DNA of 63,606 nucleotides from positions 1 to 63,606 of the forward strand of contig JAGGTI010000030.1 in assembly GCA_021163775.1 (NCBI GenBank). Direction: 5' to 3'. The DNA is from Candidatus Zixiibacteriota bacterium. Its GTDB lineage: Bacteria; Zixibacteria; MSB-5A5; GN15; FEB-12. Of the stretch, positions 17,733 to 25,830 are shown piece by piece (the stretch's first letter is position 1; every line of letters begins with the position of its first letter). A model generated the notes under the pieces. That model did no database searches, was not told the DNA's origin, and saw nothing but the letters and a program-made list of their open reading frames with translations. Made by a program: the position numbers and the translations under genes.

Positions 17733-18962
17733 TTATTTCTTTATCTTAGCATCACCAGTGGCATGGCCGTGCAGTTTGACCTCCACCTTGTCTTCATCTT
17801 TCAAACTACCGTAGTACTCACGCAAAATCTTAAGTACTTCGGGACGACTAAACTCGGCCGGCACATCACCACCCTCGGACAGTGACTTGCGTAACGCCGT
17901 ACCGCTAAGGAACAACCGATCTTCCTTGGCATGTGGACAGGTCTTCATCGAAGCCATACCACCGCACTTGTAACACCAGAAAGTCCAGTCAATCGGCAAC
18001 ATCTTGCACTCCAGAGCACCTTCCCACAACTGGAAGAATATTTCCTGAGCATCAAACGGGCCGTAGTAGTTGCCCACGCCAGCATGGTCACGACCAATAA
18101 TCATATGGCTACAGCCAAAGTTCTGACGAAATACAGCATGCAACAGGCCTTCACGAGGACCGGCATAGCGCATATCGAGCGGATAACCACCCATCACTAC
18201 CCTATTCTTGTCAAAGTAGTATTCTACCAGAGTGTTGATGCAGTTGACACGCACATCAGCCGGAATATCGCCCGGTTTCAGTTTGCCAACCAACTGGTGA
18301 ATATACAGGCCATCAGATACTTCAATAGCGATCTTGGCCAGATACTCGTGACTGCGGTGCATCGGGTTGCGAAGCTGTAACGCGGCAATCGTCTTCCAGC
18401 CCTTTTCCTCGAAAATCTTGCGGCTCTCGGCTGGGCGCTGGTAGACATCCCCAAACTCTTGGGGGAAGTAGCTCTCGGATAAAACTTTCACCGGACCGGC
18501 AATATTCCAGTCCTTCTGCGCCATCACCATCTTGACACCCGGATGCTCTTCATCGGTAGTGGTGTAAACGTGCTGGCATTCAAAAGCCTTGTCGATCTGA
18601 TACGACTCGGTCACCTTCATGGTGCCCATGATTTCTTTGGTCTCACCAGAAATCAGACAGATCTCGGTACCCGGATCGAGTTTTTTATCATGCGACAAAG
18701 TAACCGGGATCGGCCAGAAAATGCCATTGGACATTTTCATGTCGGCACAGACGCCCTTCCAGTCATCATGTCCCATGAAACCTTCCAGCGGCGTGAAGCC
18801 ACCAATACCCATGAAAATCAGGTCGCCGGTCTCGCGGCTAGTCATCACTACCTTGGGCAGTGACTCCGCGCGCTTGAGCTCAGCATCGCGCTCCGCACCT
18901 TCCAGCAACAAAATCTTCAGCTTGTCACTGCCATGCGGAGATATCAGGTTGGATTTGGCCAT
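17733..18962 (-). CDS. sat: Sulfate adenylyltransferase (ATP sulfurylase)
   Basis: Activates sulfate with ATP to APS and pyrophosphate, the first step of dissimilatory sulfate reduction. Start at the ATG at 18962 ([11 protein letters not shown]), with GAGGG 9 nt upstream; an ATG five codons earlier overlaps that site. The protein has 409 residues. Nucleotide-binding signatures are '[14 protein letters not shown]' (HxxH) and '[10 protein letters not shown]'. A zinc-type Cys set ('[15 protein letters not shown]') near residue 320 is as in bacterial dissimilatory Sat. Transcribed with aprBA from a sigma70-like promoter at 18998-19027, divergent from qmoC. Confidence 0.97.
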   Translation of the reverse strand: MAKSNLISPHGSDKLKILLLEGAERDAELKRAESLPKVVMTSRETGDLIFMGIGGFTPLEGFMGHDDWKGVCADMKMSNGIFWPIPVTLSHDKKLDPGTEICLISGETKEIMGTMKVTESYQIDKAFECQHVYTTTDEEHPGVKMVMAQKDWNIAGPVKVLSESYFPQEFGDVYQRPAESRKIFEEKGWKTIAALQLRNPMHRSHEYLAKIAIEVSDGLYIHQLVGKLKPGDIPADVRVNCINTLVEYYFDKNRVVMGGYPLDMRYAGPREGLLHAVFRQNFGCSHMIIGRDHAGVGNYYGPFDAQEIFFQLWEGALECKMLPIDWTFWCYKCGGMASMKTCPHAKEDRLFLSGTALRKSLSEGGDVPAEFSRPEVLKILREYYGSLKDEDKVEVKLHGHATGDAKIKK

Positions 18963-18997
18963 ATTCGTTACCCTCATCTCTCTATTATGTAAAACTT

Positions 18998-19027
18998 ATT
19001 ATATGTATTCACAATAACACCATGCAA
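18998..19027 (-). promoter_or_regulatory. Sigma70-like promoter of sat-aprBA
   Basis: On the minus strand: TTGCAT (19022-19027), an 18-nt spacer, then a perfect TATAAT (18998-19003). The predicted leader is about 30 nt to the sat ATG. Confidence 0.75.
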
Positions 19028-19621
19028 TTTAAGCATGTTAAATAATTCACAAGACATCTTATTAAAAAACGTGTAATAAATCCGTTACTTAACTTTCTCT
19101 AAACCTGAAATAAACCTGTAATTACTAACAAAGTCCGCTTTAGAACGTGAAATCTTTAACAATCTCCGCTTACAATATTCAGCTATATCAATAGTACCTT
19201 TTTTCACAAGAACTGTCAAGAGGAAAATAGGTGGTTTCTGTACCCTCGATTACGATTAATACTCAACTACAATATACTCTTATCTACAAATAAGTTATCA
19301 GAACAATACAAAATTAAATAGGTCAAAAAAGGTAGGGTATCGGGTCTATGGAAAAGATTTGATCCGTGTCATCCCCTCTCTTCCGAGCCGAGGGATTGTC
19401 CTGCAACAAGATAGGAACATGTCAATTTGTAAACTACCAAGCCGTATCTCTTCCGGAACACAAATTGACCAATTTGAGACAATATTTCGCCTCGCTATAT
19501 GTCGGTGAAAATACTAAGATATGGGTATTCTTTGATCCTTGCAGTGCTAACTGAGCAAAAAACGAGGCGTAAATAATGTTTGGGATAATATGATAGATTG
19601 TGAAAAAAGTAACGAAAATGC
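19028..19621. other. A+T-rich intergenic region between sat and qmoC
   Basis: About 600 bases with no convincing gene. It is much richer in A+T than the flanking genes. It holds the divergent control region of the two operons; no repeat module of the type seen elsewhere in the window occurs in it. A short plus-strand frame at 19366-19554 has no ribosome site or domain. Confidence 0.5.
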
Positions 19622-19650
19622 TTTACACATTATGGCTTCTCGCTTATTAT
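19622..19650 (+). promoter_or_regulatory. Sigma70-like promoter of qmoC
   Basis: TTTACA (19622-19627), a 17-nt spacer and TATTAT (19645-19650). The predicted 5' leader of ~55 nt contains a 7-bp hairpin (19673-19679 with 19684-19690, loop ATGG) before the GGAG ribosome site. Confidence 0.75.
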
Positions 19651-19710
19651 TGAGGTCTAAATTCCGGTCATGGGACCGGACGAGACCGACACAAGAAGTG
19701 GAGAAGCCCG

Positions 19711-20904
19711 ATGGCTGAACATCGATTGATCGAACCCGATTTAGATTTCATTCGTGAGGTCAAGCAAGCTGGCGGTGATACGCTCAAAAAGTGTTACCAA
19801 TGCGCCACCTGCTCGGTCGTCTGCAACCTGTCACCTTCTGATAAGCCGTTTCCGCGCAAGGAAATGATCATGGCTGGCTGGGGTCAGACCGACGAACTAA
19901 TCCGCGACCCAGATCTCTGGCTTTGCTACCAGTGCAACGACTGCAGTGTCAGTTGCCCACGCGAGGCCAAACCGGGCGATGTGCTGGCGGCGATCCGTGC
20001 CTGGGTTTACCGAAAATACTCGTTCCCGTCATTTATGGGCAAGGCGATGGTCACGCCTACGGCACTACCGCTATTGATTGGCATCCCGGCGCTCATTCTA
20101 CTCGCCTGCATCTTCATGTTCGCCCCAACCAACCCGGATGGCAGTTTTGTGTTCACCACCAGCGAGGTTGTTGATTTCAATCTGTTCCTGCCACATAGCG
20201 CGGTCGATGCCGTATTTGTAGTTGGCAATATCTTGATTTTCCTGTTTGCGGCGATCGGATTCAATCGGTTCTGGAAAGCACTTCAAACTCGGGATGAGAC
20301 TAAACAGGTCAGCTTAATTCCGGCGGCGATTTCCACGCTCAAGGAGATCTTGACCCATTCGCGGTTCCGCCAGTGCGACGCCAACAAAGACCGCAACATC
20401 GGACATATGTTGCTCGTGTATGGTTTCCTGGGTGCGATGATCACTACCGGCTGTGTGTTTGTGTTCGTATTCATTCCGCACTATCTGAATATGCTCGGAC
20501 TGGAATCGCTACATAGCTGGTTTACGGTTCCGATTGACTTGCCACACCCAGTAAAAATCCTCGGTGCGCTGAGTGGCGTTTCTCTGGTTATCGGTGGTGC
20601 CATACTGATAATGCGTCACCGGACCGATCCGGAAACTGTTGGAGCTAACGGTTACCCTGACAATTTCTTCATTACGATTATTTTCCTGAATGGTCTGACC
20701 GGCATGTTGTCGTGGATACTCCGCATATCGGTTCTGATCTGGCCGGCTTATGTAATGTACTACCTGCATTTGGTTTGTGTCTGGATGCTTTTGTGGTACA
20801 TGCCGTACTCGAAGTTCGCGCATATGATTTACCGCACCATGGCCCTAACCTACGCCAAAATGATAGGCCGTACACCTCGCTCGGAAATAGACCAAGCGGC
20901 ATAG
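19711..20904 (+). CDS. qmoC: Quinone-interacting oxidoreductase membrane subunit
   Basis: Membrane subunit of QmoABC, which links the menaquinone pool to APS reductase. The 397-residue protein fuses an HdrC-like ferredoxin part with an HdrE-like cytochrome b part. Two [4Fe-4S] motifs, 'CYQCATCSVVCNLSP' (~residue 29) and 'CYQCNDCSVSCPRE' (~71), are followed by about six transmembrane helices (~112-135, 165-185, 230-250, 290-310, 325-340, 345-365). Histidines within these helices can ligate heme b. It stands alone, divergent from sat, and its partners qmoAB are 25 kb away. Confidence 0.95.
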   Translation: MAEHRLIEPDLDFIREVKQAGGDTLKKCYQCATCSVVCNLSPSDKPFPRKEMIMAGWGQTDELIRDPDLWLCYQCNDCSVSCPREAKPGDVLAAIRAWVYRKYSFPSFMGKAMVTPTALPLLIGIPALILLACIFMFAPTNPDGSFVFTTSEVVDFNLFLPHSAVDAVFVVGNILIFLFAAIGFNRFWKALQTRDETKQVSLIPAAISTLKEILTHSRFRQCDANKDRNIGHMLLVYGFLGAMITTGCVFVFVFIPHYLNMLGLESLHSWFTVPIDLPHPVKILGALSGVSLVIGGAILIMRHRTDPETVGANGYPDNFFITIIFLNGLTGMLSWILRISVLIWPAYVMYYLHLVCVWMLLWYMPYSKFAHMIYRTMALTYAKMIGRTPRSEIDQAA

Positions 20905-20949
20905 GAACTTAGGATTATTTCGCACTGACACCCCGGACCGACAACTTCC

Positions 20950-20985
20950 CGGCCCGTCGCGCCCCACAGCGACGGGCCGTTTTTT
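20950..20985 (+). terminator. Terminator of qmoC
   Basis: A perfect 11-bp GC-rich stem (20950-20960 with 20969-20979) followed by six T's, 45 nt after the stop. Confidence 0.93.
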
Positions 20986-20998
20986 GTATGGTTTGTTT

Positions 20999-21330
20999 GG
21001 AGTGTTGTCGGACGACTCTGCCCGACACCCAATTTGTGGGCGGCAGACTTTGTGGGTGTCAGACAGAGTCGCCTGACAGCACAAGAATCGTGTTTTTGAG
21101 AAATGGATAATTTACAATGTCGGAACCGCCAAGGGGTTCCGACCTACTAGTACCCCACCCAGAGCAAAGCGACGGGTGGGAAGCAACCTTGATACCGGAA
21201 GTAACGTAGGTCGAATCCAGACCGCTTCGGGCGGTTTCGACATCCAAGATTGCATGAGCGCGGCGTATGTGAACATACACCGCGCACAAATCATTGTCAG
21301 GTTGCAAGCAACCTGACCTACGGTCAACAC
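20999..21330. repeat. Intergenic block of palindromic repeat modules
   Basis: 330 bases without a gene, between the convergent qmoC and hemB. It holds a 'GACTCTGCCCGACAC' module with its partner 'CAGAGTCGCCTGACAG' (20999-21080, also at 59386-59441) and a GGAACC..GGTTCC palindrome (21122-21143). A 'CCGCTTCGGGCGG' hairpin lies near 21221. A 13-bp imperfect palindrome is near 21257-21284, and a 10-bp perfect stem GTCAGGTTGC/GCAACCTGAC lies at 21296-21317. Each also appears elsewhere in the window. Confidence 0.75.
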
Positions 21331-22305
21331 CTACTCCCGGAGCCAGCGGGCGGCGTCTAACGCGTGGTACGTGATAATTATATCCGCGCCAGCGCGCTTG
21401 ATCGATGTCAGCACTTCCAGCGTCAGCCGTTTTTCATCCGCCAATCCGGACGAAACCATCTGTTTGACCATCGCGTACTCACCGGAGACATTGTAAGCCG
21501 CTAACGGCTCGTCGAACTGAATCCGCGCCCGGTTGATAATGTCCAGATACGCCAGCGCCGGTTTGACCATCAGGATATCCGCCCCCTCGTCCATATCTTC
21601 TTCGATCTCACGAAGCGCCTCACGGGCATTGGGCGGATCCATCTGGTAGGTCTTCCGGTCGCCGAACTTCGGCGCCGAATTAACCGCCTCCCGAAACGGC
21701 CCATAAAACGCCGAACAGAACTTGGCGGCGTATGACATAATAGGCAATGACTCAAAACCGCCGTAGTCGAGCGCCTGGCGAATTGCTTCCACCCGACCAT
21801 CCATCATATCCGATGGTGCCACCATGTCGGTACCCGCCTCGGCATAACTGAGCGCCTGGCGTGCCAGCAGGTCGATAGTAGCATCGTTGTCAACATCGGC
21901 ATCTCTTATAATCCCGCAATGTCCGTGATCGGTGTACTCGCACAAGCAGACATCGGTAATTACCACCAGCTCCGGAACCGCATTCTTGATCTCGGCTACT
22001 GCTTTTTGGATGATCCCGTCCGGCTTGAGCGACTCTGACCCGGTGGCATCTTTTTTCGATGGCGTCCCGAACAAAAGTACAGCCGGAATACCTAACTCGT
22101 ATGCCCGTTTAGCTTCGGCCGCCACCTTGCCGAGCGGGTAATTGAAAATACCCGGCATCGACTTGATCTCTTCCGGCTCGGACACTATCTCGCTGACAAA
22201 AATCGGATAGACAAAATCGGTCGGATGTAAACGTGTTTCGGTTACGAGGGTTCGCAAACCGTTGGTCTTTCTTAAACGCCGGAAACGATTCTCAGGAAAG
22301 CTCAT
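21331..22305 (-). CDS. hemB: Porphobilinogen synthase (delta-aminolevulinate dehydratase)
   Basis: Condenses two 5-aminolevulinate molecules to porphobilinogen, the precursor of heme and siroheme. The length of 324 is standard. The two Schiff-base lysines are in 'IMSYAAKFCSAFYGP' and 'LMVKPALAYLD'. The zinc-type active site 'CLCEYTDHGHCG' has three cysteines. It overlaps the upstream cobA/hemD gene by 4 nt (ATGA) and is the last gene of the hemA-siroheme synthase-cobA/hemD-hemB run, which presumably makes siroheme for DsrAB. Porphobilinogen deaminase (hemC) is absent from the run. Confidence 0.97.
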   Translation of the reverse strand: MSFPENRFRRLRKTNGLRTLVTETRLHPTDFVYPIFVSEIVSEPEEIKSMPGIFNYPLGKVAAEAKRAYELGIPAVLLFGTPSKKDATGSESLKPDGIIQKAVAEIKNAVPELVVITDVCLCEYTDHGHCGIIRDADVDNDATIDLLARQALSYAEAGTDMVAPSDMMDGRVEAIRQALDYGGFESLPIMSYAAKFCSAFYGPFREAVNSAPKFGDRKTYQMDPPNAREALREIEEDMDEGADILMVKPALAYLDIINRARIQFDEPLAAYNVSGEYAMVKQMVSSGLADEKRLTLEVLTSIKRAGADIIITYHALDAARWLRE

Positions 22306-23861
22306 TTCTTCCTCCCGATAGGATTTTTTTGGTGGCAGGCCACCAGCTCGTCGATCATGGCCGGTATCGAATGGGTTTGGGCCTCCAGATCGACCGACAT
22401 CCCATGGAACTTGATTGTCTTTGAGGTCGATGGCCCGATCGACACAACAAACGCATGCTCAGTGACCTGCTTGAGACTTTCGCCGGACAAATGGGCCGCA
22501 AAACCTTCGGCGGTCGAACCGGAAGTGAACAGGATCACGTCGGGCGGGTAGGCCAACAGTTTTTCTTTGGCTTCGTCGGACCAGTCGGCAAAGAACGTGT
22601 CGTAGGTCCTGAGCGGGATAACCTCCGCACCAGTGTCGGCGATAGTTTTCTCCACCAGGTCATCGCCTAGATTGCCCCGCACTCGGACGACAGTAGCATC
22701 CTTGAAATCGAGTTGGTCGGCCATCTGTTTGGCAAACTCAACGGTAGTCGCCTTGCTCGGAATGAAATCCGGTTCGATCGCGTGCACTCCCAGCGCCCTT
22801 GCCGTTCCAAATCCGACCGCCGCAACACGATAGTCAGCCATCTTGCGCACATCACCGATCTGCTCCCGCCACTGCCGCATAAAATACCGCACACCGTTTT
22901 CACTGGAGAACACGAGCCATCGGTTGGTGGCTTTCAGGTTGCGAAGTTTATCCCAAACCGCCGAGTCGTGATGTTCTGTTGTTGCAATCGTTGGAAGCAC
23001 GATAACTTCAGCGCCGAAGTCGCGCAATGATTGATAAACCCAACCGGCCTGATCGGCTGGACGGCAGACCATCACGCGTAAACCGGAAAGTGGTTTTTTC
23101 TGAAACCAGGTTAGTTTCTCGTGCATACGAGCAACCTCGCCAATCACAAATAAGGCCGGTGGTCTGATTTGGGCGGTTTTACATCGTGTCGCAAGCTGGT
23201 AAAGTTTTGTGACAAGCACCCGTTGCGATGATAATGTCCCCCGCTCAATTACCGCGGCGGGAGTATCGGAAGCCAGGCCGTTCGCTATCAGTTTCTCGAC
23301 ATTCTGTTCCAGTTCGTTCACACCCATATAGATGACCAGCGTGGTGTGTTTCGCTTGCGCCACCCATTCCCAATCAACATCGGTTTTATCTTTGTCAGCC
23401 GCTTTGTGACCGGTTAGAAAAGTCACGCTTGAAGCATGGTCTCGATCTGTGCATGGAATTCCGGCGTAGGCTGGTCCGGCAATACCGGAAGTAACACCGG
23501 GTACGATTTCAAACGGGATGCCGTTGTCATTTAGAAAAATAGCTTCTTCACCACCACGTCCAAACACGAACGGGTCACCGCCTTTGAGACGAACCACGTT
23601 TTTCCCGGCACGGGCCAGATCGACCAACATTTGATTGATCTGATCCTGGGGCAACGAGTGGAGTGAGGCTTTCTTGCCAACATAGTGACGCTCGACATTA
23701 GCGGGTAACATGACAATTAGTTCATTCGGTATGAGATTGTCATAAACAACAGCGTCACATCCACCAAGTAAACGCGCACCACGAATTGTAATCAGCTCCG
23801 GGTCGCCCGGACCAGCGCCGACCAGATAGATCATTCCGATTTTGTCACTTACTTCAGCCAT
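22302..23861 (-). CDS. cobA-hemD: Uroporphyrinogen-III C-methyltransferase / uroporphyrinogen-III synthase fusion
   Basis: A bifunctional 519-residue protein. The N-terminal half (to ~255) is an SAM-dependent SUMT: 'IYLVGAGPGDPELITIRGARLL', 'VRLKGGDPFVFGRGGEEA', 'VPGVTSGIAGPAYAGIP'. The C-terminal half (~265-510) is a HemD uroporphyrinogen-III synthase ('WLVFSSENGVRYFM', 'ILFTSGSTAEGFA', 'VSIGPSTSKTI'). The enzyme closes the tetrapyrrole ring and methylates it twice to precorrin-2, the siroheme branch point. It lies 13 nt after the precorrin-2 dehydrogenase gene and overlaps hemB by 4 nt. Confidence 0.95.
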   Translation of the reverse strand: MAEVSDKIGMIYLVGAGPGDPELITIRGARLLGGCDAVVYDNLIPNELIVMLPANVERHYVGKKASLHSLPQDQINQMLVDLARAGKNVVRLKGGDPFVFGRGGEEAIFLNDNGIPFEIVPGVTSGIAGPAYAGIPCTDRDHASSVTFLTGHKAADKDKTDVDWEWVAQAKHTTLVIYMGVNELEQNVEKLIANGLASDTPAAVIERGTLSSQRVLVTKLYQLATRCKTAQIRPPALFVIGEVARMHEKLTWFQKKPLSGLRVMVCRPADQAGWVYQSLRDFGAEVIVLPTIATTEHHDSAVWDKLRNLKATNRWLVFSSENGVRYFMRQWREQIGDVRKMADYRVAAVGFGTARALGVHAIEPDFIPSKATTVEFAKQMADQLDFKDATVVRVRGNLGDDLVEKTIADTGAEVIPLRTYDTFFADWSDEAKEKLLAYPPDVILFTSGSTAEGFAAHLSGESLKQVTEHAFVVSIGPSTSKTIKFHGMSVDLEAQTHSIPAMIDELVACHQKNPIGRKK

Positions 23862-23874
23862 AGAGAACTACAGT

Positions 23875-24558
23875 TTACTCGTATTCATTCGTTGGCGGGC
23901 TATCAGTTGTATTCTCTTCGCGCGGCTGGAGCATTTTCTCGAGTTCGGCTTCAACTATACTCTTGTCTTTTTCTTTCAGTAAATTTTGCCAGTCAGCCTC
24001 AAGAAACTGCGCAAAGCAAACAGTCTTCTGGTGCTTGTTGTCGGGCCAACGCTCCTGGACCATCTTGCGGAATTTGGCCGCCTGCTTCATCAGTTTATTC
24101 CAATGCGAGGGGAAAATATCTTCAAGAATCTTGCGGATATGCCCGGCCATAAACGGCACCTTGCCGTCGGTCGAGATCGCCGCCGTCAGACAATCACGCC
24201 GAATCACAGCAGGGAAAATCACATCGCACAACGCGGGAGCATCAACCGCATTAACCAGCCTTCCCGCGGCGCGGGCATCATCACTTGCCTGCCGGTTAAC
24301 ATCCATATCATCACTGGCGCAGATAATCATATGATATTCACCCGCTTCGGGTGACTGGTAGTTTCGCTGGTGAAGCGTAATTTTGTTTGATTCTCCAAAA
24401 TATGTTATTTTGTCTTGAACTTCAGGCGCCACTACCGTAACCCTGGCACCATATTCCATGATAGCTTCGATCTTTCGCAACGCCACTGCGCCGCCACCAA
24501 TCACCAACACCGGACGATCGGTCAAAGTAATACTAACTGGCATATAATCGTATGACAT
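23875..24558 (-). CDS. Precorrin-2 dehydrogenase / sirohydrochlorin ferrochelatase (CysG N-domain/Met8 type)
   Basis: A 227-residue protein of the SirC/Met8/CysG-N family that oxidises precorrin-2 to sirohydrochlorin with NAD+ and may insert iron to give siroheme. The N-terminus 'PVLVIGGGAVALRKIEAIMEYGARVTVV' is the NAD site. 'VNAVDAPALCDVIFPA' carries the conserved catalytic Asp. 'AISTDGKVPFMAGHIRKILE' is the family's dimer/second-domain signature. Whether it also chelates iron, as Met8 does, cannot be settled from sequence alone. It lies 17 nt after hemA. Confidence 0.92.
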   Translation of the reverse strand: MSYDYMPVSITLTDRPVLVIGGGAVALRKIEAIMEYGARVTVVAPEVQDKITYFGESNKITLHQRNYQSPEAGEYHMIICASDDMDVNRQASDDARAAGRLVNAVDAPALCDVIFPAVIRRDCLTAAISTDGKVPFMAGHIRKILEDIFPSHWNKLMKQAAKFRKMVQERWPDNKHQKTVCFAQFLEADWQNLLKEKDKSIVEAELEKMLQPREENTTDSPPTNEYE

Positions 24559-24575
24559 ATTAATCCTCTCCAGAG

Positions 24576-25781
24576 TTAACCGCTTGTATTTCCGCTACCG
24601 ACTCGCGCCGCCCGTTCGGCAATGCGGCGAGCCGCCAGGCTCAATTCATTTCTAAGTTCGGGTGGACACTTGGCGAGCACGCTGTCCAATTCATCGGTGA
24701 CTATCGCGGCGATTCGCTCACCGTTTCCATTGTAAAGTGATTCTTCCTTAACGTGCCGCCACCAGTAATTAAACTCTTTCAATCTCTGTTCGATAATCTT
24801 TTCGGCCTGAGGAATCGCCTTCTGGCGTTTCTTCTGCTGACGTTCAACAAACGCCTTGATATCTTCCAGGTCGAGCACTTCAATTTCAGGTGATACCCCC
24901 TTGGGATAATCAACATCGCGTGGAATGGCCAAGTCCATGATTGTCAACCGACGACCATCGCGTTGTAACACCGCCGTATCGATCATCTCAGCATTGATTA
25001 TCGGTTCGGGCGACGAAGTGCAGGTGATCACCACATCAGTCAAGACCAATAATTCGTTCAGATGGTCAAGACTGTATGCTTCGCCCTCGAATTTGGTCGC
25101 GAAAGTTTCTGCTTTCTCGACAGTTCGGTTGGCAAAACGATAGGTTGAGTGATGAATCCGCCGACAGCGAGTAGCCGCTAAGCGGATCATCTTGTTCACA
25201 CCGATAAAAAGCAGGCTGGGCCGTTCATCAGTGCTGAATTTTTCCCGTAGCAATTCGACCGCCGCCGTGCTGACCGAGCAGGCTCCTTTACCCATCTCGG
25301 TATCGGTGCGAACCTGTTTGCCCGCCCTGAAAGCCTGGTGGAACAATCTATGGATCACCTTACCTGCCGATTTAACCGCACAGGCCGAACCATACGCCTC
25401 CTTGAGTTGCCCGAATATCTCGGTCTCTCCAAGCACCATCGAGTCAATCCCGGAGACAACCCTAAACAGATGTTGCGCGGCATGGGTGGCAGTTTTTGTT
25501 TTGAACAGGTCGCGGAAAGGCGTCAGATCAAGTTCATTGAAAGCCTGGTAGAAAGCAGTCACCGAGTCGAGCGGTTCCTGATCGCGGCCAGTGATAAAGT
25601 AAAATTCCACTCGGTTGCAGGTAGAAACAATAAGACCTTCCTGGACAGTCGAGAGCGAAGCAAACAGGCTGTTAGCGCGGGCCAGATCATCACGGTTGAT
25701 CCCCAGCGGTTCGCGCTCTTCGAGATTTGCAGTCTGGTGCGTAACACCACAGACAACCAATCTTTTACTCGAAGAATTCAT
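24576..25781 (-). CDS. hemA: Glutamyl-tRNA reductase
   Basis: Reduces glutamyl-tRNA(Glu) to glutamate-1-semialdehyde, the first step of the C5 tetrapyrrole pathway. A 401-residue protein with 'CGVTHQTANLEERE', the catalytic Cys in 'LIVSTCNRVEFY', 'GIDSMVLGETEIFGQLKEAY' and 'FHQAFRAGKQVRTDT'. The NADPH loop reads 'LFIGVNKMI', where most homologues have a GxGxMG-type glycine loop; the middle and last glycines are replaced. The C-terminal dimerisation helices are intact. First gene of the siroheme run, 49 nt after the CoA-disulfide reductase/rhodanese gene. Confidence 0.93.
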   Translation of the reverse strand: MNSSSKRLVVCGVTHQTANLEEREPLGINRDDLARANSLFASLSTVQEGLIVSTCNRVEFYFITGRDQEPLDSVTAFYQAFNELDLTPFRDLFKTKTATHAAQHLFRVVSGIDSMVLGETEIFGQLKEAYGSACAVKSAGKVIHRLFHQAFRAGKQVRTDTEMGKGACSVSTAAVELLREKFSTDERPSLLFIGVNKMIRLAATRCRRIHHSTYRFANRTVEKAETFATKFEGEAYSLDHLNELLVLTDVVITCTSSPEPIINAEMIDTAVLQRDGRRLTIMDLAIPRDVDYPKGVSPEIEVLDLEDIKAFVERQQKKRQKAIPQAEKIIEQRLKEFNYWWRHVKEESLYNGNGERIAAIVTDELDSVLAKCPPELRNELSLAARRIAERAARVGSGNTSG

Positions 25782-25830
25782 AGACCATATTCCTTCATAT
25801 TCACCCTACAGCGGGCCGGAATATGCACAT

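Noticed and set aside
19366-19554. A small gene between sat and qmoC
   Set aside because: No ribosome site or hydrophobic or domain signature, and it lies in A+T-rich promoter DNA.
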